64,000 nt of DNA from NCBI RefSeq assembly GCF_000002415.2, contig NC_009910.1, positions 593,501 to 657,500 of the forward strand, given 5' to 3'. The notes below the pieces were generated by a model. It was not told where the DNA came from. It did not search any database and worked only from the letters and a program-made list of their open reading frames with translations. Position 1 is the first letter of the stretch; each line of letters opens with the position of its first letter. The stretch is from Plasmodium vivax. Its lineage: Eukaryota > Apicomplexa > Aconoidasida > Haemosporida > Plasmodiidae. Below are positions 1 to 12,986 of this stretch, one piece after another. Both the position numbers and the translations under genes were made by a program.

Positions 1-1577
1 AGATTCGCAAGAAGAAGGAGAAGGTCCTCATCTTCTCTCAGTTCACCACCTTCCTGGACATCATTGAGGAGGCCCTCCTCTACGAGTTTATCTACGACGA
101 GCAGGACTTCGCGGACCACCGGCAGGGCGGGAAAGGAGGCAACCCAGATGAGAAGGGTGAGAAGGGGCGCCTCGACGGGCAGGAGGAAGCGGATCAAGCG
201 GATCAAGCGGATCAAGCGGATCAAGCGGATCAAGTGGATCAAGCCGATGACGACGCTGCCAACGACGCTGATGCCGCCAATGCTGCCAACGACGATGCCC
301 CCCCCCGAAGCAACTCCGGGAAGGAGGAAGACCCCAACGGAGACTTCAACAAAAGCGAAAAGGACCTCTACCTGTCGTCCTCCACCACCTCCACGTCGTC
401 GTTCACCTCCGACCGCAAGGGGAGCAGCCAAATCTACGTCCGCCTGGATGGCTCCACCAACACGATCGAGAGGCAGAAAATTATAAAGCGCTTTTCCAAA
501 AACGACAACGTGTTTATCTTCCTGCTGTCGACTAAGGCGGGCGGCGTGGGGCTCAACTTGATCGCGGCCAACCACGTCATTCTGATGGACCAGGTGGGGC
601 GCGCAAAAGTGCGTGTAAATGCTCGTGTAAATGCTCGTAAATGCTCGTAAATGCTCGTGTAAATGCTCGTGTAAATGCTCGTAAATGCTCGTGTAAATGC
701 TCGTGTAATCGCGGGGGCGAATATACCACCGTGCCTGTGCACGCATGCCCACGGTTGACGCGTCTGCACCCCCCCCCTGCAGGACTGGAACCCCCACAAC
801 GACAGACAGGCGGAGGATCGAGTCCACCGACTAGGTAAGGCGGTGCAGCGGTGCAGCGGCGAAGAGGCGCACATAATCGCTCCTCCGTGTGTGTCACCCC
901 GAAAAGGAGTTCCCCTTCAAAGCGATTCTCTTTTTTCCCCCCCGATTTAGGACAAAAGAACGAAGTGTACATTTACCGACTATGCTGCAAGAACACCATC
1001 GAGGAGACCATCCTTCGGGTAAGTCACCGAGTTGTATCGTTACATCGTTACATCGCTACATCGTTGCGTGGTTGGGCGGTTGGATGGTTGCTTGGTTGGA
1101 ATTGCTTCACCCGAGCTATCACACAGAGTGGGTATATGCCCCCTCCGCCCAGTCAGCATCGCGCGCAGTTTTTACCCACATATTCGTTGCACCTCTCCCC
1201 CCCTGAATTCGCAGTGCTGTAAAGCAAAGCTCCACCTGGACCAGGCCTTCGGCGGCAACAGCGACATGTTGCAAACGGCCCTTATAAAGGTAATGTGTGA
1301 GCATCCCAGATAGGTTTTTTTTTTTTTTTTTTTTTTTTCTTAACATCGAGAAAGGGAGGGCCTTCTTCCATCCCCGTGCGCACCTTCAGGTGTACATATA
1401 AACACTCGCCAATTGTGTATAAATATGCAACCGTTTAATCATATCGATTATACATGGACGATTCATCGAGGGAACTTGCCAAAAAAAAAAAAAAAAAAAA
1501 AACGCGAGCTGTGATGGCTACCCAAATAAAAACAACCTACATCTATACGAATATGTATAACGCGATTGTGGAGTCTC

Positions 1578-1608
<31 letters not shown>

Positions 1609-1822
1609 ATCCATTTATATGTTCATAAATGGGGCAACCCCCGGCGAGAAAAAAAAAGAAAAACGAGTCACAGAACACTGTAACTTCTGTTCGGATAAAC
1701 GCTGTCCGAGTACCTCTCCCCATGAGTTCTTCTTCCTGCATGCTGGTTTTTATTTATTTATTTTTTTTTTTTTTCTCTCTCCCTCTCCTTAGGATGCCTT
1801 GAGTGCAATTGAGATGCAGTAA
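1..1822 (+). CDS. SNF2-family chromatin-remodelling ATPase, C-terminal part (5' end outside window)
   Basis: Exons visible: 3-593, 783-834, 951-1018, 1215-1289 and 1793-1822, all with GT-AG introns in matching phase, giving the last 271 residues. The reading frame shows the second helicase lobe of SNF2 enzymes: KVLIFSQFTTFLDIIE, then RLDGSTNTIERQ, FLLSTKAGGVGLNL, DWNPHNDRQAEDRVHRLGQ (arginine-finger motif VI, split over introns) and NTIEETILR. The family uses ATP hydrolysis to slide or evict nucleosomes in the nucleus. The short tail after motif VI (KAKLHLDQAF, then about 20 residues) resembles the SMARCAD1/Fun30 (ETL1) group, which ends soon after the helicase domain, more than ISWI or CHD1, which carry long C-terminal modules. 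That subfamily call is an inference. A low-complexity insert of about 90 residues, starting with Ala-Asp-Gln repeats, separates the first two motifs. The intron at 594-782 carries a 12-bp repeat (aaatgctcgtgt type). Confidence 0.85.
612..706 (+). repeat. 12-bp minisatellite inside an SNF2 intron
   Basis: Imperfect tandem copies of gtgtaaatgctc / gtaaatgctc fill the middle of the intron. The copies differ in length by two bases, so they are not read as codons. Confidence 0.8.
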
Positions 1823-3453
1823 AAATAAAAAGCCTCTTTTTTTTAAGCGTACATTTTTTTTTTTTTTTTCAAGTTCAATAAATCTTTTAAATTTTTCTGC
1901 TGCATTTTTATGCGTCCTTTTTTTGCTGCCTTTTTTTGCTGCCTTTTTTTGCTGCCTTTTTTTTACTACCTCCTTTTTGCTCCCTTTTTTTACTGCCCCT
2001 TTTTTTTACTTTAATTTTGCCGAGCTTTCCCATCCCGCTGCGTATGGTAACCCTTACGTACGCGGCAGTAGTACAGGCATATACATTCATAAATCCTATG
2101 CGTATAAAAAATTTTTAAAACTGCATATAAATAAATATTTATTTACATATGTAAATGCGCTTAATTTATGTACGCCTGGGAGATGCCTACGTGCTGCCTA
2201 CGTGCTTCCACGCGCTGAAAAAAAACTCGCCTTTTTTCAAACTCGCTCCATCCTTTTTAATTTTTACATTCCTCGCGACTGCCCCACACCGCAGCTGCGT
2301 TTGTTGCGAAATTGCCTTCCGTTCAACCGCCATCGGCAAAGTTGCCTTAGCGGGACAGGGGAAATCAACGCGCGCATAAGGTCGCGTCGCCGCCCTCGCA
2401 CGCTTACATACGTTTACTGCGTGTACTGCTTTTACTGCGTTTACATGCACATGCGTAAATACAGACTGCTTCGTTGCAGTTTGCGCCCCTTAACACCTTT
2501 ATATTTACGCTCCGCATAGGCGCCGCCCCCCTTGCGTACGTACACGCATGTCCACACTCATCTCCTCCGCGGTTATTTTTGTGCCTAGGGATATTCTCAC
2601 CAGCTGTTTGGTGTTTCCCTTTTGTTTTTCCCTTTTGTTTTTCCGTTTTCTTTTCCTCCTTTTTTTTCCCCTTTTTTTTTTTTTTTTTTTCCTTGGCGAC
2701 TGTGAGCTGGAAAAGGAGCCAGCTGCACGAGTTCACAAAAAAAAAAAAAAAAAAAAAAAACTGACCCCTGGGAAAAATGCGCTTATTTATGTACATATAT
2801 ATTATATATACACGCTTAACCATTTGTATACATATGTTATTCCTTTTGTGCGCGCCCCCTCCTTTTTTTCCCAATGTATATTAATTAACCCATTTGTGTA
2901 AACATCCCATTTTGTACACTATTTTTTTTTTTTTTTTTTTTGCATTTTTCTTCGAATGCCCGCGCGTGCTCAGGCTGGCATTTTCTTATGCATGCTGACT
3001 GCAATTCGAACAGTGCGCCCCTGAACACATACGCCTGTGGGACACGCGTCGCAGCTGCGAGTTTGTCGATTTACATCACGTTGAACGCTGACCACCCGTT
3101 CGACGCGAAGCAGAGTTAATCTCTCCCCCCCCCGCGATTGCACAAACGTGTACAGATACACGGCAAACGGGAAAGCAACACCGACCCCTGCCTTCGTCGC
3201 ACGCGCGCATTTGTAATTTGTACCTCCTGGCCATACAGCCATACAGCCCTGCGTCCATACAGCCCTGCGTCCATACAGCCTTACGTCCATACAGCCTTAC
3301 GTCCATACAGCCCTACGTCCACGCATCACTACACTCCTACTCCCTTACTCTCTCACTCCCGTACGCTCTTGCGCTGCCCACTTGTCCGCCCATTTATCGG
3401 CGCTCAGATTCAGTTCGCCCAATTCGAACCCCCCTCCATTGTTGTGTAACAAA
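1823..3453. other. Intergenic region, SNF2 gene to BEM46-like gene
   Basis: No supported gene. It holds the 3' flank of the SNF2 gene and the promoter side of the hydrolase gene. It is AT-rich with several pure T or A runs of 15-20 bases, a T7-plus-GCTGCC-like pyrimidine repeat around 1915-2010, and a 16-bp minisatellite near 3238-3321. Confidence 0.7.
3238..3321 (+). repeat. 16-bp minisatellite (catacagccctgcgtc type)
   Basis: About five tandem copies of a 16-base unit with C/T variants (ccctgcgtc, cttacgtc, cctacgtc), 130 bases upstream of the BEM46-like start codon. Confidence 0.8.
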
Positions 3454-5823
3454 ATGAAGGTACTCAAGTTCTTGTGGATCCCCGTGGTTGCGATTATACT
3501 CCTCGTGGTGGTGTTGAATGGTAAGGCTCCGTCGCCGCGTCAGTGGGCAGTCACCAAAAAAAGGCAAAACAGAAAAGCAAAAAAATGAGTCGTCCAATAA
3601 AATGGACGTGGTTATTTGGCTCCTCCATGCTGCCCGACTGCCCATTACACAAATGGTTGCTAGCGTAGACCCATCCGTCCACAGCCCCACCCTGCTTCGC
3701 TACCCCACCGACCGCAAATTGTGCCACCTCTCCATTCTTCCCACCCTTTCTTCGCTTCAACTCGTAGGCTACATCTATTTCAACCAGGACAATCTGATCT
3801 TCGCAAAAGAAAGTAACGCGAAAGAGGGAAAAAAAACGAAAGGGATTTCCCCGCGTGTTTCGCCGCTTTGAGCGAGCGTGCCATTTAGCGGCACCTTACA
3901 TTGCACCTCTACACGTCCATTTTTTTTTCCTCCCGCTTCTTCCCCCCCTAACGCAGAGATCAACCCCAACAAAGTCCGTCCATATGGTAATATTTCTTCG
4001 TCCGTTTTTACACGCACAGTTTCGAGGGGGGTCTGTTCCAATCGCCCCAACGGAGCAGACAGGCAGACAGACCCCCTTCTTCGGAATCGCTTCTGCATGA
4101 AGATGAGTTTTACCCCCCCCCACTACTCTTCCTCTTCACCAACGATTCAACTCACCGCTTTTTTTTTTTTTTCCCTCCAGGCAGCCATTTCGAAGATGTG
4201 TACCTAGATATGGAGGACGGAAGCAGATTTAAGTGGTACGCGTGAGAGGGGCCAACGCGCATGCATCAGTTGACGCGCACGCAACTGTTGACGCGTATTT
4301 TTGCTGCTCCTTTTTGATGCTCACCACTCGGCCCACGTTCTCTCCCCCCCTCAGCTGGTTTGTAAAAGCGGAAGACCACGAAAACAAGCCTGTGTTCCTC
4401 TACTACCTCGGAAAGGGTGGCTGTAAGTGTTTCTTCGTTTAGGCGGACTGTAAAATGCGCTGCTGCGCAGGTTGCCAAGTGGCATGTCCGTCCCCGTGCG
4501 GAGGGGCCAAGCCCACTCCTTCGCTTTGTACATCTCGTTTGCCCCCCCGAGATAATTCCCCTTTCGAAAAATTTCCCCTCCTTCCCCGCAGATGTCGAGA
4601 AGTACGTCAAGCTGTTCGACATGATTGTGCAGAGGGTGGACGTCAGCATCTTCTCCTGCTCCAACAGGGGGTAAGTAGCACCGGGAGAGGAGCAAGCGCG
4701 CTTCGGAAATGGCCACAAAATGGTCTCAAAATGGTCTCAAATTGCCTGCAAATGGCCTGAAAATGTCCTCCAAACGACCAAACCGCGCGTTTCACTTCGT
4801 CCTTCGCGCAACGGAAGGCGTGCGCCCCTTTTTATTTCCTTCTCCTTTCTCACCTCACTATCTCTTTTCCCCTTTGCGTACCCCTCCCCCTCCCACAGCT
4901 GCGGAACGAACAAAGGAAATCCATCGGAGGAACAACTGTACAAGGATGCCCTGGTGCCCCTCAACTACTTGAAGCAGAAAAACACCAAGCAGCTGTTCAT
5001 CTTCGGAAAGTAAAATTTTACTTCACCGCGGTTAAGCGGTTGAGCGGTTGCGCGGATGAGCGGCTGCATATGCGTTGTGGCGTCGTGGCGATGTGGCTAT
5101 TCGCACACGTGGGTGCGCCCCCGCTGATGTTTTCCCCTTCTCGCTCCTCCATTCCTGCATGGCAATTTGCAACAATTCAATTTCCCCCCTCCCCTTGCGC
5201 AGCTCCATGGGAGGTGCAGTGGCCCTCGAAACGGCATCCAAGCACCAAAAGGACGTAAGTGCATTTTTTCCCCCAGTGGCGTTGGCAATGCGAAACTTGT
5301 AGTGGCCTAACTGCATGCATGCGGCGTGGCAGCTTCTCATTTTTGCATGCATTGTTGCATGCATTTTTGTGTGGCCACACGGAACGTGACTTCCCCGGAA
5401 GTTGTGTTTTTTTTTTTTTTTTTTTTTCCCTCCAAGTTATTCTCCATTTTGCATCCATTTCGCGTTCACTTCTCATCCACTTCTCATCCACTTCTTACCC
5501 ACTTCTCCCCCTTTTTGCGCAGCTGTACGGCCTGATTTTGGAAAACCCATTTCTGAGCGTGAAGGACATGTCGGAGCAGAACTACCCCTTCTTAAACTTC
5601 TTCCTCTTGAGTTTTGACGTTTTGATTAGAACCAAAATGGACAATAAGGAGAAGATAAAAAAAATACACGTCCCTCTGTTGATTAACACTTCCGAACTGG
5701 TAACTTTTGGGAGGGAGAGGAGAGCGGCACGGGGCAGCGTGTGACATGTGTCAACTTGCGCAATGCCATAAGTAAAGCAACGTATGTGTGTATATCTTTC
5801 CATTTTATTTTGCTTTATTTTGT

Positions 5824-5861
<38 letters not shown>

Positions 5862-6202
5862 CGCAGGACAAAATGATCCCCCCTGATCACTCGAGCAAGT
5901 TATTTGAGGTACTCCTTTAATCCGAGGCGTGGCTGCTTCTCCGCGGTGGTGGCTACATCTCCGCGCCGCTCGCGTACTTGAACCGCCTCCCCATCTCTAC
6001 ACCTCTCCCTTTCCCCCCGCAGCTCTGCCCGAGCAAGCACAAGTTCAGGTACTTCTCCAAGTTTGGGACGCACAACAACATCATAAAGGTGGACGACGGT
6101 TCGTATCACGCCTCGTTGAAAAAGTTCGTCCAAACGGCCATCAGTTTGCGCGAGGGGAAAGGAGAGCCACAGATTCCGCCTCCCCCCCGAGCAGCGGCGT
6201 AG
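3454..6202 (+). CDS. PBLP: BEM46-like alpha/beta hydrolase (ABHD12/13-like), 11 exons, 301 aa
   Basis: Exons: 3454-3520, 3768-3812, 3957-3986, 4181-4235, 4355-4422, 4592-4670, 4899-5009, 5203-5254, 5523-5699, 5867-5908 and 6023-6202. All junctions are GT-AG and all phases agree, giving 301 aa. Residues 5-22 form a single N-terminal hydrophobic anchor (WIPVVAIILLVVV). The nucleophile elbow is G151-N-S153-M-G155, followed by a second Gly, as in serine hydrolases. D229 (in SELDKMIPP) and H259 (in FGTHNN) complete the expected catalytic triad. The segment NRGCGTNKGNPSEEQLYKDA matches the BEM46 YRG.G...G.PSE...YxDA block. Plasmodium BEM46-like protein is known as a membrane-associated hydrolase that affects development of invasive stages; its substrate is not known to me. 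Intron phases are mixed (1,1,1,2,1,2,2,0,0,0). The start is the first ATG, at the head of the membrane anchor. Confidence 0.92.
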
Positions 6203-8882
6203 AGAGTTATTCGCTTCCACCGGGTGACCAATCAGATTTGTCTCGTTCGTGCGGCTCGGCGTTTACAGTGCGACCACTGAAGGGAAGGAGGAGGTGGATC
6301 ATCTCACAAACTGAGTCGTCCGCTTCACCAAGCTGTCTCAAGTTGTGGCCAATCTGTCTGCCAAAGTGTCGACCAAACCGTTTATCATGTTATCTCCAAG
6401 TTTCCCCATCTATTTCTTATTCGTCTATTTTTGGAGAGCCTCCCATCCATACACACATACCTGTGCGCCTCCCCCAAATGGCGGTACTGCCAATGGGAAG
6501 GCAGAAGGATGCAGATCCCCTAGTCATTTCAATGCGATCATTTTTTCGTGAGGATATGCCTCTCCCTCGCTGCTAATTTGTAGCAGTGGCGCTTCTCACT
6601 CATAGCTAATTCTTTGGAAAAAAAAAAAAAAAAAAAAAATACGCAAATTAAACCCGCGAATGTAAAAGTCGTTCGTTGGAGTGTTTTCTGTGCGTACCTT
6701 TTTGCATCGCTTCGTTTATTCATCTTTTTCCATTCCATAAATTATAGGCCCCTTTTTTGTTTGCACATCTTTTGGGCCACACACCTAAGTTAGGCCTTTT
6801 GCATAGCAGACCTCCGCAGCATATATGTGTGTCCCTACGGGGAGGCATTTGCAAAGCACACCGTTGTCTGTTTGCACATATCTACATGCATACCTTCGTT
6901 ACTCACGTGTTACACACACCGTGGGGCGCGCCCAAACGAGCGACGAAAAATGAGAAAAAAAAAAAAAAAAAACGAATAAATGTGTTTATAATTTGAAAAG
7001 AAAAGATTGTTTTTTGTGTCTGTTTTTTTCCACCATTTTTCGTGCGTTTGTTTTCCGCGCGTTTATTTTTCGTGCGTTTTCCTTCGCGCGTATTATTTCT
7101 CACGTGCTGCTGTCACTTCATTCACCATGTGCACAATTTTTACACCTCCTCGTGGTTTTTAAAAAAAAAGATATTTTTAGGAATTAATCGTTTATCTTAA
7201 TTATGAATGTATTTGTTTACTTCTCTTAATTATTTCACTTATGTCACCTAATCGATGCCTTACTAATTGTTTTTTTTTTTTTTTTTTTTTTTTTGCCAAT
7301 TCGCTAGATCAATTCAGTTGCGCGGTTTATGCATCTCTCCTAACCAACTTTGCCTATCTGCGCCTTTGGCTTAATTTTTTTTCATAATCGGAACGGTGCC
7401 ACTGCGCGTGTCTTTTTGCTTCGCTCGAGACGTTCGATGAGGTGCCGTCGATGGGGCGGCGCATCGAGTTGTTAAATCTCGACTGTGTGAGCAGTCGAAT
7501 CGGGGAAATAAAGGAAAAAATAAGATAGACGCAACTTCCATATGTTTGTAGCGATATACACTCCATACCGCTTCACATTCCCGTTCTGGCCGATCGCAAC
7601 GACGCAGGGGGGAAGTTAACCAAGCAGTTACACTTCTTTACGCCTAAGCGCGATCCCATTGAATGGCTTTCCTTTGCTTTTACGGAAACGCCCAGTTTGC
7701 GCCCACCCCTTCCTACAACGTGGCGACAGTGAAGCGGCACCTCCAAAATGGCATTTTTTTTTGGTGGGAAGGGGGACAAAAAAAGAAATGATATACTAAT
7801 TTGTTTTAATTATTCAGTTTTTATATGGCAATTGGTATGTTATTCTTTTTTTTTTTTTTTTTTTCCTTTTTTTCCTTTTTTTTTCTTTTTTACTTCAAAA
7901 ATTAATTATCAAAAACGCTTAAATGGGACATTAGGATTGCTTAACTTAAGTGTGGGGTGTAACTGTATACATGTAATGCGGTGCAGCTGCGCACGGGCGG
8001 GGTGCACCTGCATACGTATGCAAATAGGCACATGTGTGTGCACAGGGGGGTGCTCATAATGCTACGTATGGGGGGTACACACACGGCGTACATAAACATG
8101 CGCCTCAACCCGGGCATAAACTCGGCTAGCACACGCGCACGTACATTTGCAACACATACGTATGATGAGTTGCGCTGCGGGGGGAGGGCAACATGTAAAA
8201 AAGGGGAAAGAAAAAGGAAAGAAAAAGGAATAAAATGGAAGAAAAAGAAATAAAATGGAAGAAAAATGGAAGAAAAATGGAAGAAAAAAAATTCATAAAA
8301 TGTAAACGCAACCACATCGCGCGCAAAACCTGGACGAAAGAAGCAAGAGGGGAAAATGTTTGGACGCAACTCACGTTGGGGTACGCATGATGTCACTGTG
8401 GCGATGGGAGAAAAAGAAAAAAAAAAAAAAAAAGAAAAAAAAAAAAAACAAATCATGGAAGTTGAACGCGCGAGGTGTAGCGGGCGGCGGGGGACACATA
8501 CATATAGTGCTTACGTACGTGCGTACATGTAGTCGCTTAACACATGCAGGTGCATGTACATACGCACACGCGCGTACGGTACGTACACATGAGCGCACAT
8601 GATTGGGATTCACTTTTAAAAATTTAATTTTAAAACGGCGAGGGGCGCGCAGCGGGTAAGCAGGTCGCTCATAAGTAGGCAAGCTGCCCTCAACCTAAGG
8701 GGTCTCCTCCCCCCCAAGCAGACAGCTGCCTACGGCTCATGCACCGCTTCCACTTTGTTGCACTGTTAGCTTCTTTTTCGCAGTGTGTTCGCAGTGGCCG
8801 AAGGAAGGGTCATCCACGCGGGGGCAAAAGCGTGAGAGAGACTCGATTTCACCCCCTCCCCCACGTATGCCCCATGCACAGC
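6203..8882. other. Intergenic region between convergent genes
   Basis: This lies between the 3' ends of the BEM46-like and A20/AN1 genes. I see no convincing coding exon. It contains many poly(A)/poly(T) runs, a purine-rich ggaagaaaaat repeat near 8195-8290, and CA/TG-rich tracts with gtacgt-type repeats around 7980-8150 and 8500-8600. Confidence 0.65.
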
Positions 8883-9675
8883 TCATATTTTCTTCACCTT
8901 GTCTGCAACAACCTTGACGTTATTCTTTATCAACTGCTGCTTGTGGTAGTTCTTATAATCAAAGGTGCAGTTATGCGCATCAGCATATCTGTGGAGAGAG
9001 CAGAAGTAGTGGTTGCATCTGCATTTAATTCCTAGAAGTCCTATACGCTTGCAACAGAAGAAGCATTTTTTCTTATCCTCGGCTTCGTTGACATTGGTAC
9101 TGGTGCTCTGTTCGTTTGTCCCCTCGGGAGCAGCATTGTTGGAGCTACTTCCACTCTCGTTCTGATTGCTACCATTATTTTCGCTGTTGTCCGTTTCGAC
9201 GCTGTTTATGTTTATGTTGGTGGAGGCGGGCTGCTGCTCTTCCGGTAGGGGCTTTTCATTTTGCATAAAGGTTGGCTTCTCCGCTTCCATCTGCTTATCG
9301 CTTATGTAACTCGGCTCCATTAGGCTATTTATTTTTTTGTAATTATGCAAATTTTCTGAGATGTTCTTTTCGTTCATCTTCTCCACGTCCGATATTTCTT
9401 TTTTTTTCTTTTCTTGGAACTCTCGGTAGCACTTTGAGCACAAGTTGTTGTTCGCGGGGTTCCCGTAAAACCCGCAGTTGTTCTCGCACAGCACGGGGGT
9501 TGGCTGCAGGGGGGGCAGTGACAAAGGGTATGTAATGGCAAACTCGCGGAGGGTGCGCTCCTCCAATTGGGCATTATCCGTGGGGACACTCTCTCCCCCC
9601 GGATGCAGGCAAAACGTGCAGAGGCGCACCAACTGGCTGACTCCTTACCGTGGTTGCGTTTTTCTCAGAACTCAT
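8883..9675 (-). CDS. A20/AN1-type zinc-finger (stress-associated protein-like), 2 exons, 215 aa
   Basis: Exon 1 is 9649-9675 (nine codons, MSSEKNATT). Exon 2 is 8883-9503. The intron begins gtaagg and ends cctgcag, phase 0. Residues 15-34 form an A20 finger, C15-x3-C19-x11-C31-x2-C34 (ENNCGFYGNPANNNLC). Near the C-terminus an AN1 finger follows the order C-x2-C ... C-x-C ... C-x2-H ... H-x-C (CFFCCKRIGLLG, CRCNHYFCSLHRYADAHNC). Between them lies a polar, Ser/Asn/Glu-rich linker of about 110 residues. In other eukaryotes A20/AN1 (SAP/ZFAND5-6) proteins bind ubiquitin and act in proteasome and stress responses; that role here is inferred. The ATG chosen is the only one that fuses in frame to the A20 finger through a canonical intron. 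Confidence 0.92.
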
Positions 9676-11209
9676 TGTGCCAGGGATTCCTTAATGACGA
9701 AATGTATTTTACACAGATAAGCAGCAATGGGGAAAAATAATCAAAAAATGGTTTAAAAAAAAACAGTTAAAAGGGAGGGAGGGGGAAATTAAAAAAAAAA
9801 AAAAAAAAACAATCTCTGCAGTTGCACTGTTCTCCTTTTTTACATGCTCGTACGGATTAACAAAATGACTGGGTGCGGGGGTGAATAACTTCCTTCCAAA
9901 CAACTTCGTCGCGCTGTGATGGGCATACAAGGTGTACTCCTATACGGTGTGGTTATCTATACGGTGTACTTATCTATACGCGGGTTTCACTCTTCTACCT
10001 TTTCGCACAAACTCAACAATCATGCATGCGCGTGTTGGTATGTATACATATATGAAAGTTCGCTTTGTGCATAGGCTGGCTTCTACTACTCTGCTGGCTT
10101 TTTCGTTTTGCCTGAACAATTTCGTTCGTTCATTTTTTTTTTTTTTTTTTTTTTCTTCCCTTTCGGCTGCTTTGAAATTTATATGCGTGTGTAAAAATTG
10201 TGAGCTTCATAAATTGTGTACTTCATAAAATGCAAAACCCCAGAAGTTGCGAACTCCGTCAATTTGAGCTTCGTGAATGATGATGTTCACTTCGCGAAGC
10301 CTTGCACAGCCGAGCGAGGCGGGGAAAACACGTACTGTGCTGAACTGCATGCGGAGGCTTAATGATAACAATTTCTGCTAATTTGGAGGGGAAAAAACTG
10401 GCTTCCTTGCTTCTTATCCGTATCTTCCCAATTTTCGCAACATGCTAATGGCTCCCACAATTGTCGCCGCAGTCACGGGGTGGTACACGATCGTCCAATG
10501 ATACCATGAGCTGTAAGTCCACGCCGAACTTAATTCGCGTAATAAAGCAAGCGTATTTGTGCGTGTGTATATCTCTGTAGAACTAAAAGTGCGTGAACGT
10601 ATAGAAGTACATAGCAGGGGTGTATTGTGGTACGTACAATGTGTGTGCGTGCTCGCGCGTGTGTAAATACGTGAAGGCGCGCGAAACGCGCATACACATG
10701 TGTGTGTGCACGTATTTTGTGAGCGCTTGGATTTTTTTTTTTTTTTTTCCCAATTTGGCTGTTTTGTTCATACAAAAATGGGAAATTTTCTGACTTTTTT
10801 TTTTTTTTTTTTTCCTTTCTTTCTTCTTAACTTTGGCTATCTCACATGTAGATAGCGTAATAAATTGCGCGCTTCTCTCCTTTGTACATTTTTACCTTAT
10901 GCAATCCGGGAGGACACTTCTCTGCCTCTTCGTTCCGTCGCAGTGTTGCAGTGACGTATGTGAGTCTCGCTAGGAAAACCTTACTGGTACGACACTAGCG
11001 CTAGCACGGGTGACTCAGAGCAGTCACGGCAAAGCATAAAGGCTATTAAAGAAAAATCAAACGATGTAGGCGGGCCTCCTGGGGGGGGACGTGCCTTGGG
11101 CTTTATGCCGCTGTCACCTAGTTGTAAACGGCGCAGGCGTCAGGATGTATCATCACGCGCAACGCACAGGTGAGGGTGCGGCGAGGCGGAGGGGCGGCGA
11201 GAGCGGCTG

Positions 11210-11320
11210 ACGAAGTGAACGTAGCAAAGGTCGTAAGCGTGGTGAACGTGGCTAACGTGGTAAACGTAGCAAACGCGGTAAACGCAGCAAACGTGACAAA
11301 CGACGCAAATGCCAACGAGG
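11210..11320 (+). repeat. 12-bp minisatellite (aacgtggcaaac / gtaaacgtagc type)
   Basis: Degenerate tandem units built on gtaaacgtrgc/aaacgcrg. The unit length is a multiple of three, so it translates as an Asn-Val-Ala-rich open frame, but nothing around it supports a gene. Confidence 0.7.
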
Positions 11321-12004
11321 CAATCAACTCAAATGTACCACAACAGCAGGGACGCACTAACGAAACAGAATGGCTTCATATATCACGAGGGGAGAAATTA
11401 ATTCGTCACATATATCTGCATATACGCATTAGTACGTACGTACGTGCGCGCTGCTGAACCTATTTTGTGCTACTTCAAATTCGTTCGCAAAGTGCAATTT
11501 GCTTCTTACGAGCAGCTGCGCGGCGTGCACCCAAAAAAAAAAAAAAAAAGAAGCGTAAGCGGCGGGCAGAGTTCTATGAAAGTTCTTCTTTTGGCAAATG
11601 ATGGGCTGCCGACGACGCAGTTACAGAAAAGCTATGCGAGCGTGCGTACAAGTACGTGAATGCCATGAACACGTGCACATGAAAAGAACGTTACATATGC
11701 ATAAAGCGTACACGTGCGTACGCGGATGGTACGAAAAAGCGAAAAAGCGGTATGCGTACAATTGGTCACCGTTAAGCGCGAGCAGGCAAGTGGGCACCCG
11801 CACGGAGTATACACGTTTTTATGTACACGCGGGGATGATGTACGTACAATGAGCGTACATGGCTGCTTCGCCGCGCCAGCGGGCATTTATTTGTTCATGT
11901 AAACGTGCGTACGAGTACATGTGGTATTTTATTTATGCGAATGTTGATGGACGTATATCAACTCTCAGTGCGTATGTAACTATCCTGTTCACGCGTTTAT
12001 GCGT

Positions 12005-12085
12005 ATATATATAACATGTATATATATATATGTATATATATATGTATATATATGTATATATATATGTATATATATATACATGTTT
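12005..12085. repeat. AT/GTATAT microsatellite
   Basis: Alternating (at)n interrupted by tgtatatatatatg units. Typical Plasmodium intergenic simple sequence. Confidence 0.85.
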
Positions 12086-12938
12086 ATATGCGGGGGAGAG
12101 AGGACCCTCATCACGCAGTTGTACATATATAACATATATACATTGGCACATACTCATGCGCAAGTTTGCAATGTCAATGGGATGGCAGGCAAATCTCAGT
12201 TCAGTTTGTGTTGAAAAGTTGGCACAGCTTGACGCCTTTTTTTTTTTTTTTTTTTGCTTCATTTCGTGTTTACTTTTTTTTTTTTCTTCCCTTTCTGTTC
12301 TTTATTTTTTTTTTGAGTAATTTTTTTAATTTTGGTTATTCCGATGGGCGGCGAACAAACCAAAGCGTGTTTCGTTTACCTCGTTGTTCGCCGTACATGT
12401 TCAAAATTGCATATATTGTTTCGCGCGGCGTTATACACGTATACTTCGTACCACTTGTACACTTGTACTTTTCACATTTTTGCATTTATATATACGTACA
12501 GAACATGTGCGTATGTACATACGTCCGTTACGATGGCGCGTCGCCAGCCGTTTCGCGCTTCATTCGCCCACGCGTATTACAATTTGTTACATACGTGTGA
12601 CGCGCGGTTCACGTTTACGCATGTTCGTTCGTTGGGGAAAGGAAAAAAGAAGTGCCCCCCCCGAGTTATCCGTTTTTATATGCAACAAGAAGGGTAAACA
12701 CAGTTACTGAGTTTCATATGCAAAATGAGCAAATCCGCATATGCGAGAACGGTTGGCCATTTGTTACAAACGCGGTGCGTGGCAAAGGTGGCACATATAT
12801 ATATATATAACCCTCTTACATGTGCATAGCTGTTCGCGTACAACTACTTTTTGCTGAACCAAATTATTGCCTTCTCCTCGGTCGCAAGGCGAACCATGCA
12901 CAGCGGCTCCTGTGCTTTCATGTTCCATCTCCCACGTT

Positions 12939-12986
12939 CGCTCCCACTCCCACTCCCACTCCCACTCCCGCTCCCGCTCCCGCCTC
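12939..12986 (+). repeat. Hexamer array ctccca / ctcccg
   Basis: Seven to eight tandem hexamers that change from ctccca to ctcccg, directly followed by a T run of about 18 bases. Confidence 0.8.

Noticed and set aside
11170..11457. 95-codon ORF rich in Asn, Val and Ala
   Set aside because: It is the translation of a degenerate 12-bp repeat and starts at a GTG.
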